Origin: Cyclobacteriaceae bacterium
Lineage (GTDB): Bacteria; Bacteroidota; Bacteroidia; Cytophagales; Cyclobacteriaceae
NCBI GenBank assembly: GCA_028285685.1
Contig: JANQOR010000009.1
Location: 1-64,000 of the forward strand
DNA length: 64,000 bases
Direction of reading: 5' to 3'
The notes under the pieces: model-generated
What the model was told of the DNA's origin: nothing
What the model saw: the letters and a program-made list of their open reading frames with translations, nothing else
The model's database searches: none
Made by a program: the position numbers and the translations under genes
Shown here: positions 17,553 through 26,745 of the stretch, one piece after another
Position numbering within the stretch: the stretch's first letter is position 1
How the letters are laid out: each line of letters starts with the position of its first letter

Positions 17553-20138
17553 CTACTCATTCTTAAGAATTGTTGCCGGATTTGTGTTACTAGCTTTGAA
17601 CGTCACTAATCCCGAACTCATAAAAATCAGTAGAAGCATGATGATTGCGGCGCCAACAAATATGAATGGACTTATCGTCACTTGGTATGCAAAATCCTGA
17701 AGCCACCAAGTGGCAAGGAAGTAGGCACCTGGTAAGCCAACAACAAGCGCAGATCCAAGCAATACTACAAATCCTTTTAGGAGTTGCCAGATCATTTCAG
17801 ATGCACCTGCACCTAAGACCTTTCGAATTGCAATCTCCTTTTGGCGTTTATGAGCATTATAACTGGCAACACCAAAAATTCCGGAAATCGTCAATACGAT
17901 GGTAATGAGACAAAAAGCCCAAACAATTGCTTGGAGTCTGTTTTCAGAAAGATATAGTTGCCCAAATCGATCATCCAGGAATTCAGTTTCGATTCGTGGC
18001 AGATCCGGATAGATCTCTTGACTAGCTTGGTCAATGCGGGACAGGACATTGTCCACTGAACTTGGATCAAATTGAATGGATATGTAACCCCAACCAATAT
18101 CAAGATTTCTAACAATGGTCAATGGCTCCACCTCTGAATGTAAGGATTGAAAATTAAAATCCTTGACCACACCAACCACCTGTCCTGTATCCCTCCAGAT
18201 CAATTTTTGCCCAATGGGATCTCGATCACCAAAGATTAAGGTGGCCATGGTTTCATTTATGAGATATTGTAGCTGATTCGGGCTCGATGAAGAGAAATCT
18301 GCACCTGCGGACAATTCCATGTTATAGGTATCAAGGAATTTTTCATCAGATGCAGTTATTCGACTCATTGTAGCCTCCTGATCTCCTGGCTTTTGCACAC
18401 CTTCCATGCTGATCCTGTAACCAGGCACATCTTCGGAGAGTGTCACGTTATTAATTCCAGGGATTTTGGCGAGCTCATCTTTCAGGGCTTCCAACTTTTG
18501 ACTTAGAGACCAATTGAGTTTGACAAGCAGGATTTGATCTTTTTCGAAACCGAGATCTTGTTCTTTAATGTAGGAAAGCTGGCTATAAACTATGATTGAT
18601 CCGATAACCAGGATCACAGAAAGACTGAATTGAGTGACAATAAGAATTTTTCTGATAATACCTATTTTCTTCAATTTCATAGAGGTGGATCCAATCGGTT
18701 TGATGATCTCTGCCGGCTTAAAATTTGAAAGAACGACCGCTGGATAAATTCCACTCACCAACTCCAATCCCAATAGTATAAGTGCTAGCGTTAGTAATAC
18801 TTGTGGATTAGAGACAAAATTCAGTGGGAGATCCAACCCAGACAATTCTTTGAAAAATGGTTCTACGATTAGCAGCAGAAGTAGACTACACAAACCTGCA
18901 AAAAGAAGGAGTACCATGTTTTCACTCATAAACTGCGCAATCAGTTGTGGTCGAAAAGCACCCACTGTTTTCCGCAATCCTACTTCTTTCGCACGATCAA
19001 GGCCTTTTATTACAGTCAGGTTGATGAAGTTGATACATGAAATAATCAATACGAAAACACCTATGGAAAATAGAATATAGACATAATATGCATTCCCGTG
19101 ATCTGCATTGTCTTTTTCCTGGTTGGTAAACAGGTGAATTTTGTGAAGAGGGGTAAGAACAGCAACGAAGTAATCCTCTTCGGCTCCATTGTATCTTTTG
19201 AGAAATTCATTTCTGAGTTGCTTGCTAATGTTACTTAAGTTTTCCCCATCAGCTTCAATGTACGTATAGACAAAGTAGTTTCTCCAGCTTCGCTGATAGT
19301 CTTCATCACCATAGGAGTAGAGCGAACATAGAAAATCAAACTGTAGATGGGACTGAGCAGGAACATCTTTGATCACTCCCGTGACTTTTCTGCTGTTGCC
19401 TCTGTCTATCAGTAGCTGCATTGATTTTCCCATCGGATCCTCATCTCCAAAGTACTTTTTTGCCATACTTTCCGTAAGCACGATGGACCAGGGATCGGTG
19501 AGGGCGGTCCTTTTGTCGCCTTGGATCATTTCGTAGGAAAACAGAGTAAGAGCTGATGAATCAGCAAAAAAGACTCCTTTTTCGTTCAGCTTTTCTTCTC
19601 CGGCCTTCACCCATGTTTCTCTGACGGGAATAAAGCGAGCCATGCTTTTAACATCAGGAATATTTTCAAGAGCAAAAGGCCCAGCTCCAATAGGCCCGGC
19701 GGCCCAGGCCCTTGTTCCGCCTCCATCTTGACCAAGACGATAAATATCACTACCTTTTTTGTGGAATCGGTCGTAGTTCAATTCGTAGTTGGCATATACC
19801 AATGCAAGTAGAAATACACTGATGCCAAAAGCCAGATTTGTTAATCTCATGAAACCTGAAATTTTGTCCTTCTTAAGGTTTCGATACGTGATGAGTAAGA
19901 TCTTTTTCATGGATAGATAATTGGGGTTATTAATGAGTTTTTGAAAAGATTTTGATCGGGTGAGGGAGAAGTAGCGCAGCACAAGAATGAAGTATCTAAG
20001 GTTTAAAAACCTGGGTGAATGCTTCAGTTTTTCAAAATACCATTCACGAAGATCACCCTGAACTTCTTCCAGGTAATATTCCAGGCAATACCATTCAAGT
20101 ATTCGATCTGCCCATTTCGGTGGATACTTTTCCTTCAT
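17553..20138 (-). CDS. ABC transporter permease (MacB/FtsX type) with PadR-linked prefix domain
   Basis: 861 residues. The first ~60 (PPKWADRILEWYC then VQGDLREWYFEKL) are the permease prefix domain typical of PadR-neighbouring permeases. Next come a membrane helix, a MacB periplasmic core domain, three FtsX helices (FINLTVIKGLDRAKEVGLRK), a second core domain and a second FtsX set ending in KASNTNPATILKNE. No ATPase gene is adjacent. It probably senses or expels a small molecule or peptide at the membrane. Translation is coupled with PadR, as the two genes overlap by four bases. Confidence 0.85.
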   Translation of the reverse strand: MKEKYPPKWADRILEWYCLEYYLEEVQGDLREWYFEKLKHSPRFLNLRYFILVLRYFSLTRSKSFQKLINNPNYLSMKKILLITYRNLKKDKISGFMRLTNLAFGISVFLLALVYANYELNYDRFHKKGSDIYRLGQDGGGTRAWAAGPIGAGPFALENIPDVKSMARFIPVRETWVKAGEEKLNEKGVFFADSSALTLFSYEMIQGDKRTALTDPWSIVLTESMAKKYFGDEDPMGKSMQLLIDRGNSRKVTGVIKDVPAQSHLQFDFLCSLYSYGDEDYQRSWRNYFVYTYIEADGENLSNISKQLRNEFLKRYNGAEEDYFVAVLTPLHKIHLFTNQEKDNADHGNAYYVYILFSIGVFVLIISCINFINLTVIKGLDRAKEVGLRKTVGAFRPQLIAQFMSENMVLLLFAGLCSLLLLLIVEPFFKELSGLDLPLNFVSNPQVLLTLALILLGLELVSGIYPAVVLSNFKPAEIIKPIGSTSMKLKKIGIIRKILIVTQFSLSVILVIGSIIVYSQLSYIKEQDLGFEKDQILLVKLNWSLSQKLEALKDELAKIPGINNVTLSEDVPGYRISMEGVQKPGDQEATMSRITASDEKFLDTYNMELSAGADFSSSSPNQLQYLINETMATLIFGDRDPIGQKLIWRDTGQVVGVVKDFNFQSLHSEVEPLTIVRNLDIGWGYISIQFDPSSVDNVLSRIDQASQEIYPDLPRIETEFLDDRFGQLYLSENRLQAIVWAFCLITIVLTISGIFGVASYNAHKRQKEIAIRKVLGAGASEMIWQLLKGFVVLLGSALVVGLPGAYFLATWWLQDFAYQVTISPFIFVGAAIIMLLLIFMSSGLVTFKASNTNPATILKNE

Positions 20139-20476
20139 GTAAGACCTTTGAAATCGAAGCTTAGCTCAGGCATCTTCTCCCACATTTTGGTGCGCGTTTC
20201 TCGAGCCTGATTCAATGCTGTATAGCCTGGTGCAGTGATCTTATAAAGTCTGCGACGCCTTCCACCACGTTCTTTGGTGGTACCTCCCATATACGAATTG
20301 ACGAACCCCTTTTTTTCTAGTCTAACAAGTGCGGTATGCACTGTACTCAAAGTGAGTTTTCTGCCAGTGTTTTTCTCAATTTCAGCAACAATGGTAACGG
20401 TGTAAGCATTACCATCAGTAACTGCAGTTGTAAGCAAAACCAATTCTTCAAATTCGCCTAAATGAGTCCCTTTCAT
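20135..20476 (-). CDS. PadR family transcriptional regulator
   Basis: 113 residues with the PadR winged-helix domain: LGEFEELVLLTTAVTDGNAYTVTIVAE, LSTVHTALVRLEKKGFV, then the wing with RGGRRRRLYKIT. PadR proteins repress nearby transport or stress genes until a ligand binds. It is the first gene of a two-gene operon with the FtsX-type permease, so it is likely to control that operon and itself. A paralogous pair lies at 28.2-31.2 kb. Confidence 0.9.
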   Translation of the reverse strand: MKGTHLGEFEELVLLTTAVTDGNAYTVTIVAEIEKNTGRKLTLSTVHTALVRLEKKGFVNSYMGGTTKERGGRRRRLYKITAPGYTALNQARETRTKMWEKMPELSFDFKGLT

Positions 20477-20479
20477 TTT

Positions 20480-20505
20480 ATTAGTGTTGTATATGTAAGA
20501 CTAAT
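20480..20505. promoter_or_regulatory. Inverted repeat upstream of padR
   Basis: ATTAGT, fourteen bases, ACTAAT, beginning three bases before the PadR start codon. Perfect 6-base arms in a position suited to autorepression. It does not resemble the CTACAA/TTGTAG repeats of the second PadR gene, so the two regulators may have different specificities. Confidence 0.3.
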
Positions 20506-20622
20506 GTAGAAAGTTAATTACGAGATTGTATTCTTTTAGGTTGTCCAACAGAATTACAGACCTCTCATAACCTTTACTTCATGATCTTGGGATAGTTGCA
20601 AACTTTTTTAAAAAACCATTCC

Positions 20623-20646
20623 ATTGTTTATCAATTGTTAAACAAT
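20623..20646. promoter_or_regulatory. Candidate operator upstream of dinB (ATTGTTTA...TAAACAAT)
   Basis: Perfect 8-base arms ATTGTTTA and TAAACAAT separated by eight bases, 55 bases before dinB. The region between the divergent padR and dinB genes is very AT-rich. Size and symmetry fit a dimeric repressor site, for example an SOS-type regulator, but no regulator gene for it is in the window. Confidence 0.4.
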
Positions 20647-20680
20647 AAAATACTAATTATTTTAGCTTAAAGTATAATTA

Positions 20681-20695
20681 ACTAATATAATTAGT
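20681..20695. promoter_or_regulatory. Inverted repeat just before dinB start
   Basis: ACTAAT-ATA-ATTAGT, perfect arms, ending five bases before the dinB ATG. A longer outer pair TACTAATTA (20651-20659) and TAATTAGTA (20688-20696) overlaps it. It could be an operator covering the promoter or a hairpin masking the start. Low sequence complexity makes chance symmetry possible. Confidence 0.35.
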
Positions 20696-20700
20696 AATTA

Positions 20701-21876
20701 ATGGATAGACAGATCGTTCATCTGGATTTGGATGCTTTTTATGTGAATTGCACACTTCTCAAGATGCCGGAGTTGGTTGGAAGGCCAGTTATTATAGGCG
20801 GAACAAGCAACCGGGGAGTGGTCATTTCTTCATCATATGAAGCCAGGAAATACGGTGTCCAAACTACCATGCCCACAAGGTTTGCAAAGCAGCTATGTCC
20901 CGATGCGATCGTCATCCTAGGTGATTTTGACATGTTCACTGATTATTCAAATCTTGTCAATGAAATAATCGGCGAGAAAGCCCCAGTCCTTGAGCGTGCA
21001 TCTATTGATGAGTTCTACATGGACGTGAGCGGGATGGATCGATTTTTTGGATGTCATCAATTTACCTCTGAGTTGACACAGAAAGTGTTAAAAGAAACAG
21101 GCCTTCGCATGTCTTTTGGCTTGAGCGTCAACAAAACGGTGGCAAAAATGGCGACTAATTATTCTAAGCCTAATGGGAACCTTAGGATTTCCAAGCCGGA
21201 GGTTCAGCCATTTTTAGACCCTCAATCAGTAAGAAAAATTCCATCTATTGGTGAAGTGACCTACAAACTTCTTCGAAGGATCAGTATACGACAGATCAAG
21301 ACCCTGAGACAACTACCTATAGAATCGATGCAGGAATTGCTTGGTAAAAATGGTGTTACACTTTGGAAAAAAGCGAATGGTATAGATAAAACACCAGTGA
21401 TTCCATTTTCGGAGCGAAAGTCTATTTCTACGGAAAGAACCTTTGATAAAGACACACAAAACCTACCGGAACTAAAGGCTTTGCTTATTTCGATGGTAGA
21501 AAAGGTCGCCTTTCAGATGCGCGATGCAAACATGCTTTGTTCAACAATATCGGTGCGCATTCGATACTCAAATCGAGATACGGAAACTAAGCAAGCTAAA
21601 ATTCCCTTCACCTCCAACGACGATGTTTTACTGGAAAAATCATTAGAGCTATTTGACAAACTATATAATCGTCGAATGCTTCTACGACTGATAGGAGTGA
21701 AGCTGTCCAACTTCGTTTATGGAAGCCATCAAATTAATATGTTCCAGGACACTACCAAGATGATTAACCTCTATAGTGCAATGGACAGAATGAAGAAACG
21801 ATTTGACAATCCGACCCTTATCCGCAGAGCAGTTGGTTTTTCAGCTCATGAAAATACACTAATAAAAAGAGGCTGA
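20701..21876 (+). CDS. dinB: Y-family DNA polymerase IV (DinB-like)
   Basis: 391 residues. The catalytic acidic residues are all present: D9 in HLDLDAFYVNC and the pair D103-E104 in SIDEFYMDV. The helix-hairpin-helix (SIGEVTYKLLRRI) and little-finger domain follow. It is therefore a competent translesion polymerase, unlike the catalytically dead ImuB of imuABC cassettes. Its stop overlaps the start of the dnaE-type gene by one base (TGATG), so the two are co-translated as an error-prone repair module. An AT-rich promoter with inverted repeats precedes it. Confidence 0.92.
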   Translation: MDRQIVHLDLDAFYVNCTLLKMPELVGRPVIIGGTSNRGVVISSSYEARKYGVQTTMPTRFAKQLCPDAIVILGDFDMFTDYSNLVNEIIGEKAPVLERASIDEFYMDVSGMDRFFGCHQFTSELTQKVLKETGLRMSFGLSVNKTVAKMATNYSKPNGNLRISKPEVQPFLDPQSVRKIPSIGEVTYKLLRRISIRQIKTLRQLPIESMQELLGKNGVTLWKKANGIDKTPVIPFSERKSISTERTFDKDTQNLPELKALLISMVEKVAFQMRDANMLCSTISVRIRYSNRDTETKQAKIPFTSNDDVLLEKSLELFDKLYNRRMLLRLIGVKLSNFVYGSHQINMFQDTTKMINLYSAMDRMKKRFDNPTLIRRAVGFSAHENTLIKRG

Positions 21877-24800
21877 TGTACCTAAACTGCCACTCGTACT
21901 ACTCGCTTCGGTATGGAACGATCCCCATCGATGGACTGATAGAGGAAGCAAAACGGTGTAATATAGAATACCTGGCCTTGACAGACATCAACTGCTCCAC
22001 TGGCATGTTTGATTTTGTCAAAGCATGTAAGGAAAGTGGGATCCAGCCGATTGCAGGAATGGAGTATCGGGTTGGAGATAGATTGCTATACATTGGTATT
22101 GCCAAGAATTTTGAGGGGTTTCGGGAGTTAAATGAATTGATAACCAGAGCAAATCTGGGAGAAATTGACTTGCCCCATGCTTCGCCCGATTTTCAAAATG
22201 CGTATGTAATCTATCCGACCAGCAATGTGCCAAAGCGACTGAGGGAAAATGAATTTATTGGGATGCGACCGAACGATCTTCGACAGTTTAACAACCCTTT
22301 GTTTGGACAGCCAGAGAAGTTGGTATGTCTATTTCCTGTGACCTATCGTGATAAAACAGAATTCAATCTCCATAAGCTTTTGCGATGTATTGACCACAAT
22401 ATTTTACTAACCAGGCTCCAATCTGAGCAGTTTGCGGGGGACATGGAAGCGATGGTTCATATGGGTGAGATAGAAAAACTGTACGAAAGGATTCCTGGTA
22501 TTATTCACAATACACATGCAATTGCCAGGAGCTGTTCCTTCGACTTTGATCCTAAGACTGCCAAGAACAAGAAAACATTTACAGGAAGCTATTATGAAGA
22601 TAAAATGCTACTGGAAACCCTTGCCAAAGGTGGATTTCGAGATCGTTACTCTCTTTCCGATAAAGTAGCCTGGGATAGGCTAATTAGTGAACTAGAAATT
22701 ATAGACAAACTTCAGTTTGGCTGCTATTTCCTTACTACCTGGGATATCGTCAGGCATAGCATGGATCATGGATATTTTCATGTAGGGCGGGGTAGTGGTG
22801 CGAATTCCATAGTAGCCTATTGCCTAAAGATCACCGAAGTGGACCCAATTGAGCTGAACCTCTATTTTGCCCGATTTTTAAATACAAAACGCAGTAGTCC
22901 TCCAGATTTTGATATTGACTGGAGTTGGAAAGACCGTGATGACATCATTGATTACATTTTCAAAAGGTTCGGTCGGGATTACACTGGATTTTGCGGAACG
23001 GTCACAGACTTTCAGTACCGATCGGTTACCAGGGAGCTTGGAAAAGTATTTGGATTGCCTAAGGAAGAACTGGATGTTTTGACCCGAACTCCAGTGGCAC
23101 ATCATGACTCAAGTGATATTGTAAATGGCATTCATAAATATGGTGAAATGCTCGATGGCTTTCCGAACCAGTATTCCATGCATGCCTGTGGTATTTTTAT
23201 TTCGGAACTGCCAATCGCTTACTATACGACAATGAATGTTTATCAAAAAGGAGTTCCCACCTGTGAGATAGACATGTATATCGCGGAATCAATTAACCTG
23301 GAAAAGCTTGATATTTTAAGTCAACGAGGTTTAGGCCATATCAAGGATGCCGTAGAATTAATTAAGGAAAACAAGGATGAGGAAATCGACATTACAGCTA
23401 CAGATAATTTCAAAAAAGATGCTAAGTGCAATGAAATGTTGGCCAGGGGGAAAACACTTGGATGCTTTTATATCGAAAGTCCAGCCATGCGCGGCTTACT
23501 CCGAAGGCTAAAATGTAATAGTTATGAGACACTGGTTGCAGCAAGCTCAATCATTCGACCGGGAGTTGCACAAAGTGGCATGATGCGGGAATACGTAGAG
23601 AGACACAGAGACCCAAACAAGATCGTATACTTTCATCCTGTTTTTGAAGAGCAATTAAAGGATACCTATGGCGTCATGGTGTACCAGGAAGACGTGATCA
23701 AGATTGCGCATCACTTTGCCAATATGGGAATGGATGAAGCTGATGTATTGCGGAGAGGTATGTCAGGAAAAACCAGGTCCAAAAAAGAAATTGAGCAAGT
23801 AAGAGCAAAATTTTTCAACAATTGTAAAATGTTGGGCTATCCGGATGAACTGACGAATGAAGTATACAGACAAATTTCATCGTTTGCGGGCTATAGTTTT
23901 TGTAAAAGCCACAGTGCATCCTATGCTGTTGAGAGCTATCAGAGTTTGTTTCTCAAAGCCTATTATCCATTAGAGTTTATCACTGCGGTCATCAATAATA
24001 ATGGCGGCTTTTATCGGCCTGAAGTCTATATCAATGAAGGAAGAGTGCTGGGAGCTAAAATTGAGCCACCTGAAATCAACAATAGTGAACATTTAACACA
24101 TATAGTAGGAATGACCATTCACCTTGGGTTGAGGCATGTCATTCATGTGAAGAGTAAAACGAAGCAGCGTATTCCTGACGAGCGACATAGAAATGGGCCA
24201 TATAATAGTCTTGAGAGTTTGATCGAACGGACCGGTATTACCCAGGATGATCTTGAACACCTCATCTATGTTGGAGCACTTCGAAGCTTGAACCTGCCAA
24301 AAGGTGAACTAATTATTCAATGTAGAAGGTATTTTAATCATCATATGGTTCAGCCAACAAATGATCGACTTTTCCATATTGCTTCCAAACCGTTGAAAAT
24401 ACCAAATATTGACAGAGATCGGATGGAGGATGCTTTTGATGAATTGGAAGGCTTGGGATTTCCCGTTTCTACTTCACCGTTCGATTTACTGAAAACTTCT
24501 TACCGGGGCGACGTTTTAGTGAAGGATCTTCTGAAACATGAAAACAAAGAGGTCAAGATGTTGGGTTACCTCGTTTCAATCAAAGATGTCCCTATCAAAA
24601 AGCGGGATGGAAAGCTGAAAATGAATTTCGGTACATGGATCGATGTGGAGGGTGGGTATTTTGATACCACTCATTTTCCTCCAACACTTAAGAAATATCC
24701 CTTCAAGGGACTCGGGTGCTATTTGTTGCTAGGAAAAGTGGTTATCGATTTTGATTTTCCGAGTATTGAAATAAGCAAAATGGAAAAAATGCCCATGATT

Positions 24801-25004
24801 CCAGATCCTAGGTATAGTGAAGAAGATAATCCTGATTATAGCATATTAAACGGGATGAAGGTAGCACATAGCAAGACAGGTAGAGCACCTTATCCATCAC
24901 TAGATCAATTGGATGAATTGTATGGCAGAAAACCATCTTCCGGGAAATCGCCACAGGAAGGTAAACATACGCAAGGATTGATGTCTTTAGGTGGAAGAAG
25001 ATAG
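21876..25004 (+). CDS. dnaE: DNA polymerase III alpha subunit, accessory (DnaE2/error-prone type)
   Basis: 1042 residues, shorter than replicative DnaE (~1160). An N-terminal PHP domain starts HSYYSLRYG; the palm carries the catalytic pair D344 and D346 in PDFDIDW, with the third Asp near VYQEDVIK; helix-hairpin-helix and OB-fold regions follow. Pairing with dinB in one operon, together with the short length, marks it as a second, mutagenic DnaE used in lesion bypass. ImuA or SOS regulator genes are not visible nearby. It is convergent with the cytochrome gene five bases away. Confidence 0.9.
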   Translation: MYLNCHSYYSLRYGTIPIDGLIEEAKRCNIEYLALTDINCSTGMFDFVKACKESGIQPIAGMEYRVGDRLLYIGIAKNFEGFRELNELITRANLGEIDLPHASPDFQNAYVIYPTSNVPKRLRENEFIGMRPNDLRQFNNPLFGQPEKLVCLFPVTYRDKTEFNLHKLLRCIDHNILLTRLQSEQFAGDMEAMVHMGEIEKLYERIPGIIHNTHAIARSCSFDFDPKTAKNKKTFTGSYYEDKMLLETLAKGGFRDRYSLSDKVAWDRLISELEIIDKLQFGCYFLTTWDIVRHSMDHGYFHVGRGSGANSIVAYCLKITEVDPIELNLYFARFLNTKRSSPPDFDIDWSWKDRDDIIDYIFKRFGRDYTGFCGTVTDFQYRSVTRELGKVFGLPKEELDVLTRTPVAHHDSSDIVNGIHKYGEMLDGFPNQYSMHACGIFISELPIAYYTTMNVYQKGVPTCEIDMYIAESINLEKLDILSQRGLGHIKDAVELIKENKDEEIDITATDNFKKDAKCNEMLARGKTLGCFYIESPAMRGLLRRLKCNSYETLVAASSIIRPGVAQSGMMREYVERHRDPNKIVYFHPVFEEQLKDTYGVMVYQEDVIKIAHHFANMGMDEADVLRRGMSGKTRSKKEIEQVRAKFFNNCKMLGYPDELTNEVYRQISSFAGYSFCKSHSASYAVESYQSLFLKAYYPLEFITAVINNNGGFYRPEVYINEGRVLGAKIEPPEINNSEHLTHIVGMTIHLGLRHVIHVKSKTKQRIPDERHRNGPYNSLESLIERTGITQDDLEHLIYVGALRSLNLPKGELIIQCRRYFNHHMVQPTNDRLFHIASKPLKIPNIDRDRMEDAFDELEGLGFPVSTSPFDLLKTSYRGDVLVKDLLKHENKEVKMLGYLVSIKDVPIKKRDGKLKMNFGTWIDVEGGYFDTTHFPPTLKKYPFKGLGCYLLLGKVVIDFDFPSIEISKMEKMPMIPDPRYSEEDNPDYSILNGMKVAHSKTGRAPYPSLDQLDELYGRKPSSGKSPQEGKHTQGLMSLGGRR

Positions 25005-25009
25005 AGTCA

Positions 25010-25480
25010 TTATTCCTCCAGTTTATACCACTCGATCTGGGTTAACGCTTGCCTGCGCCCTTTCTTAGGCGGCGGATAGTTGTTAACCAAATAATTGACA
25101 ATAACTTCCTCCTGATCTCCAAGTTCCCAAAGGTTCTGGGTACGCTGCATCCATCGGATGGTCGAGATCCATCGTTCTTTGTTCATTCTATTTTGAATAA
25201 CCAATTGTGAAGAATGGCAATTGGTGCAATTGTTCACTACCGCCATTAATCCTTCAGCTTCTATCAAACCCGTGCGGACATGTATGCCATTTTCTATTTT
25301 ATGCGGATTTTCATTACCACGGGATGTTGTGACATCTATCCAAGCAGTTAGAGCTGGAACTGTTGGATCTTTCATGTAATAAACAAGTAGTGTAATCATC
25401 AACCCGGTGACTCCAAGTATGATCAATGTCAACCTTGAAATGACTCGAATGATTTTCCTTATCTCTTCTTGTTCATCCAT
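25010..25480 (-). CDS. Monoheme cytochrome c subunit, SorB-like
   Basis: 156 residues: an N-terminal membrane anchor (residues ~14-36), then a periplasmic domain with one heme site C85-T-N-C88-H89. Its start overlaps the stop of the sulfite-oxidase-like gene, so it is the natural electron acceptor for that enzyme, passing electrons to the respiratory chain. The heme-domain is short; a distal Met ligand could be in the ERWISTIRWMQR segment. Named SorB-like from context, not from strong sequence identity. Confidence 0.8.
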   Translation of the reverse strand: MDEQEEIRKIIRVISRLTLIILGVTGLMITLLVYYMKDPTVPALTAWIDVTTSRGNENPHKIENGIHVRTGLIEAEGLMAVVNNCTNCHSSQLVIQNRMNKERWISTIRWMQRTQNLWELGDQEEVIVNYLVNNYPPPKKGRRQALTQIEWYKLEE

Positions 25481-26700
25481 TATTCGACCTTCACAGCGAT
25501 CCTATGACATGCATTATTTAGATATCCCTTAGGGTTCCATCCGGGTAACACCATCGGTTGGCTGTTTCCATTGGAATCAGTAGCCTTCGCCCATATTTCA
25601 TAGTAGCCTTTTTGATCGAATTCAGCTGAAGCTGAAAAATGCTGCCAGGCAAGTCGATTCACTGGTTTGTCCAGCTTTGCGCGTTGCCAGGTAGCTCCAA
25701 AATCTATGGAATACTCCATTTGACTTACTTCAAGTTCACCTGCCCAGGCATGCCCACGGAAATCGAGTTTTCTTCCTAACTTAATGATAGCTCCGGATTT
25801 AGGATAGGTGATGAGCGATTTTACCGGCATAGATTCAATGATGCACATGTTCTCATCTTCCACATTTTCTCCCGGGGCTACTGGCTCACAGGGCACACGG
25901 TAAGAACTTCCTGTCATTTTTGCTCCGTCATGAATCTTGTCACGGACGCTTATTCGGTTGACCCATTTTCCAGATGCGGATGCAGGCCAGCCACCTGCAA
26001 TTAGTCTTAATGGATGACCATGAGCTAAAGGAATATCTTTGCCATTCATTTGGAAAGCAAGCAATGTTTCATTCTGAAGTGCTTTCGCCATCGGAACTCC
26101 TCTTGAGATCGGCTCCTTTTCAGGATCTCCACTCAGATGAGTATCAGCAGCGTGATACCCGATGTAAACGGCATCACTTTCAATTCCAACATCCTCCAGA
26201 AGATCTCTTAACCTAACACCTGTCCATTCAGCGCAAGAAACAGCCCCGACGGTCCACTGATTTCCTTTTGCAGGTGGGTCAAACTCACTTCTACCATTAC
26301 CGCCGCACTCTAGCGTTACCTGATAGGTGTAGTGTGGGAATCTGCTTTTTAGTTCTTTAAGCGAGTAGGTCTTTTGTGCTTTGACCGACTCGCCATCAAT
26401 GGTTAGTGACCAATTCTCAATGTCAATGTCTTTTGGAATGATTCCATTGTTTCGAATAAACATGTTTTGGGCAGACGTGATATTTTCATTAAGTAGGTGA
26501 GCTTTAGCTTCTATATTCCACGGACGGTCGTTTAGAACCACCATTTCCTGGTTTAACCCAAAAAGTTGATAGGGATCGGCATCTTGAAAAACGACTGGCA
26601 AATAATTTGGTGGCATTTTTTTACCAAATACGATTGGTGTACCAACCAGTCCAGCTATAGATGAAAGTGCCGTTTTTTTGACAAACGTTCGCCTTTTCAT
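25480..26700 (-). CDS. Sulfite oxidase-like molybdenum oxidoreductase (SorA-like)
   Basis: 406 residues. A twin-arginine signal (KRRTFVKKTALSS) exports it folded. The Mo-ligand Cys is C132 in LECGGNGR, followed by QWTVGAVSCAEWTGVRLRDLL, both hallmarks of the sulfite oxidase family, and a C-terminal dimerisation domain (LDFRGHAWAGE onward). With the overlapping cytochrome c gene it forms a SorAB-type sulfite dehydrogenase that would oxidise sulfite to sulfate in the periplasm. Other substrates of this family cannot be excluded. Confidence 0.88.
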   Translation of the reverse strand: MKRRTFVKKTALSSIAGLVGTPIVFGKKMPPNYLPVVFQDADPYQLFGLNQEMVVLNDRPWNIEAKAHLLNENITSAQNMFIRNNGIIPKDIDIENWSLTIDGESVKAQKTYSLKELKSRFPHYTYQVTLECGGNGRSEFDPPAKGNQWTVGAVSCAEWTGVRLRDLLEDVGIESDAVYIGYHAADTHLSGDPEKEPISRGVPMAKALQNETLLAFQMNGKDIPLAHGHPLRLIAGGWPASASGKWVNRISVRDKIHDGAKMTGSSYRVPCEPVAPGENVEDENMCIIESMPVKSLITYPKSGAIIKLGRKLDFRGHAWAGELEVSQMEYSIDFGATWQRAKLDKPVNRLAWQHFSASAEFDQKGYYEIWAKATDSNGNSQPMVLPGWNPKGYLNNACHRIAVKVE

Positions 26701-26745
26701 GATTTGATCGCAATTGCTGCTATCTCAAATCTATTGGTTTAGTAG

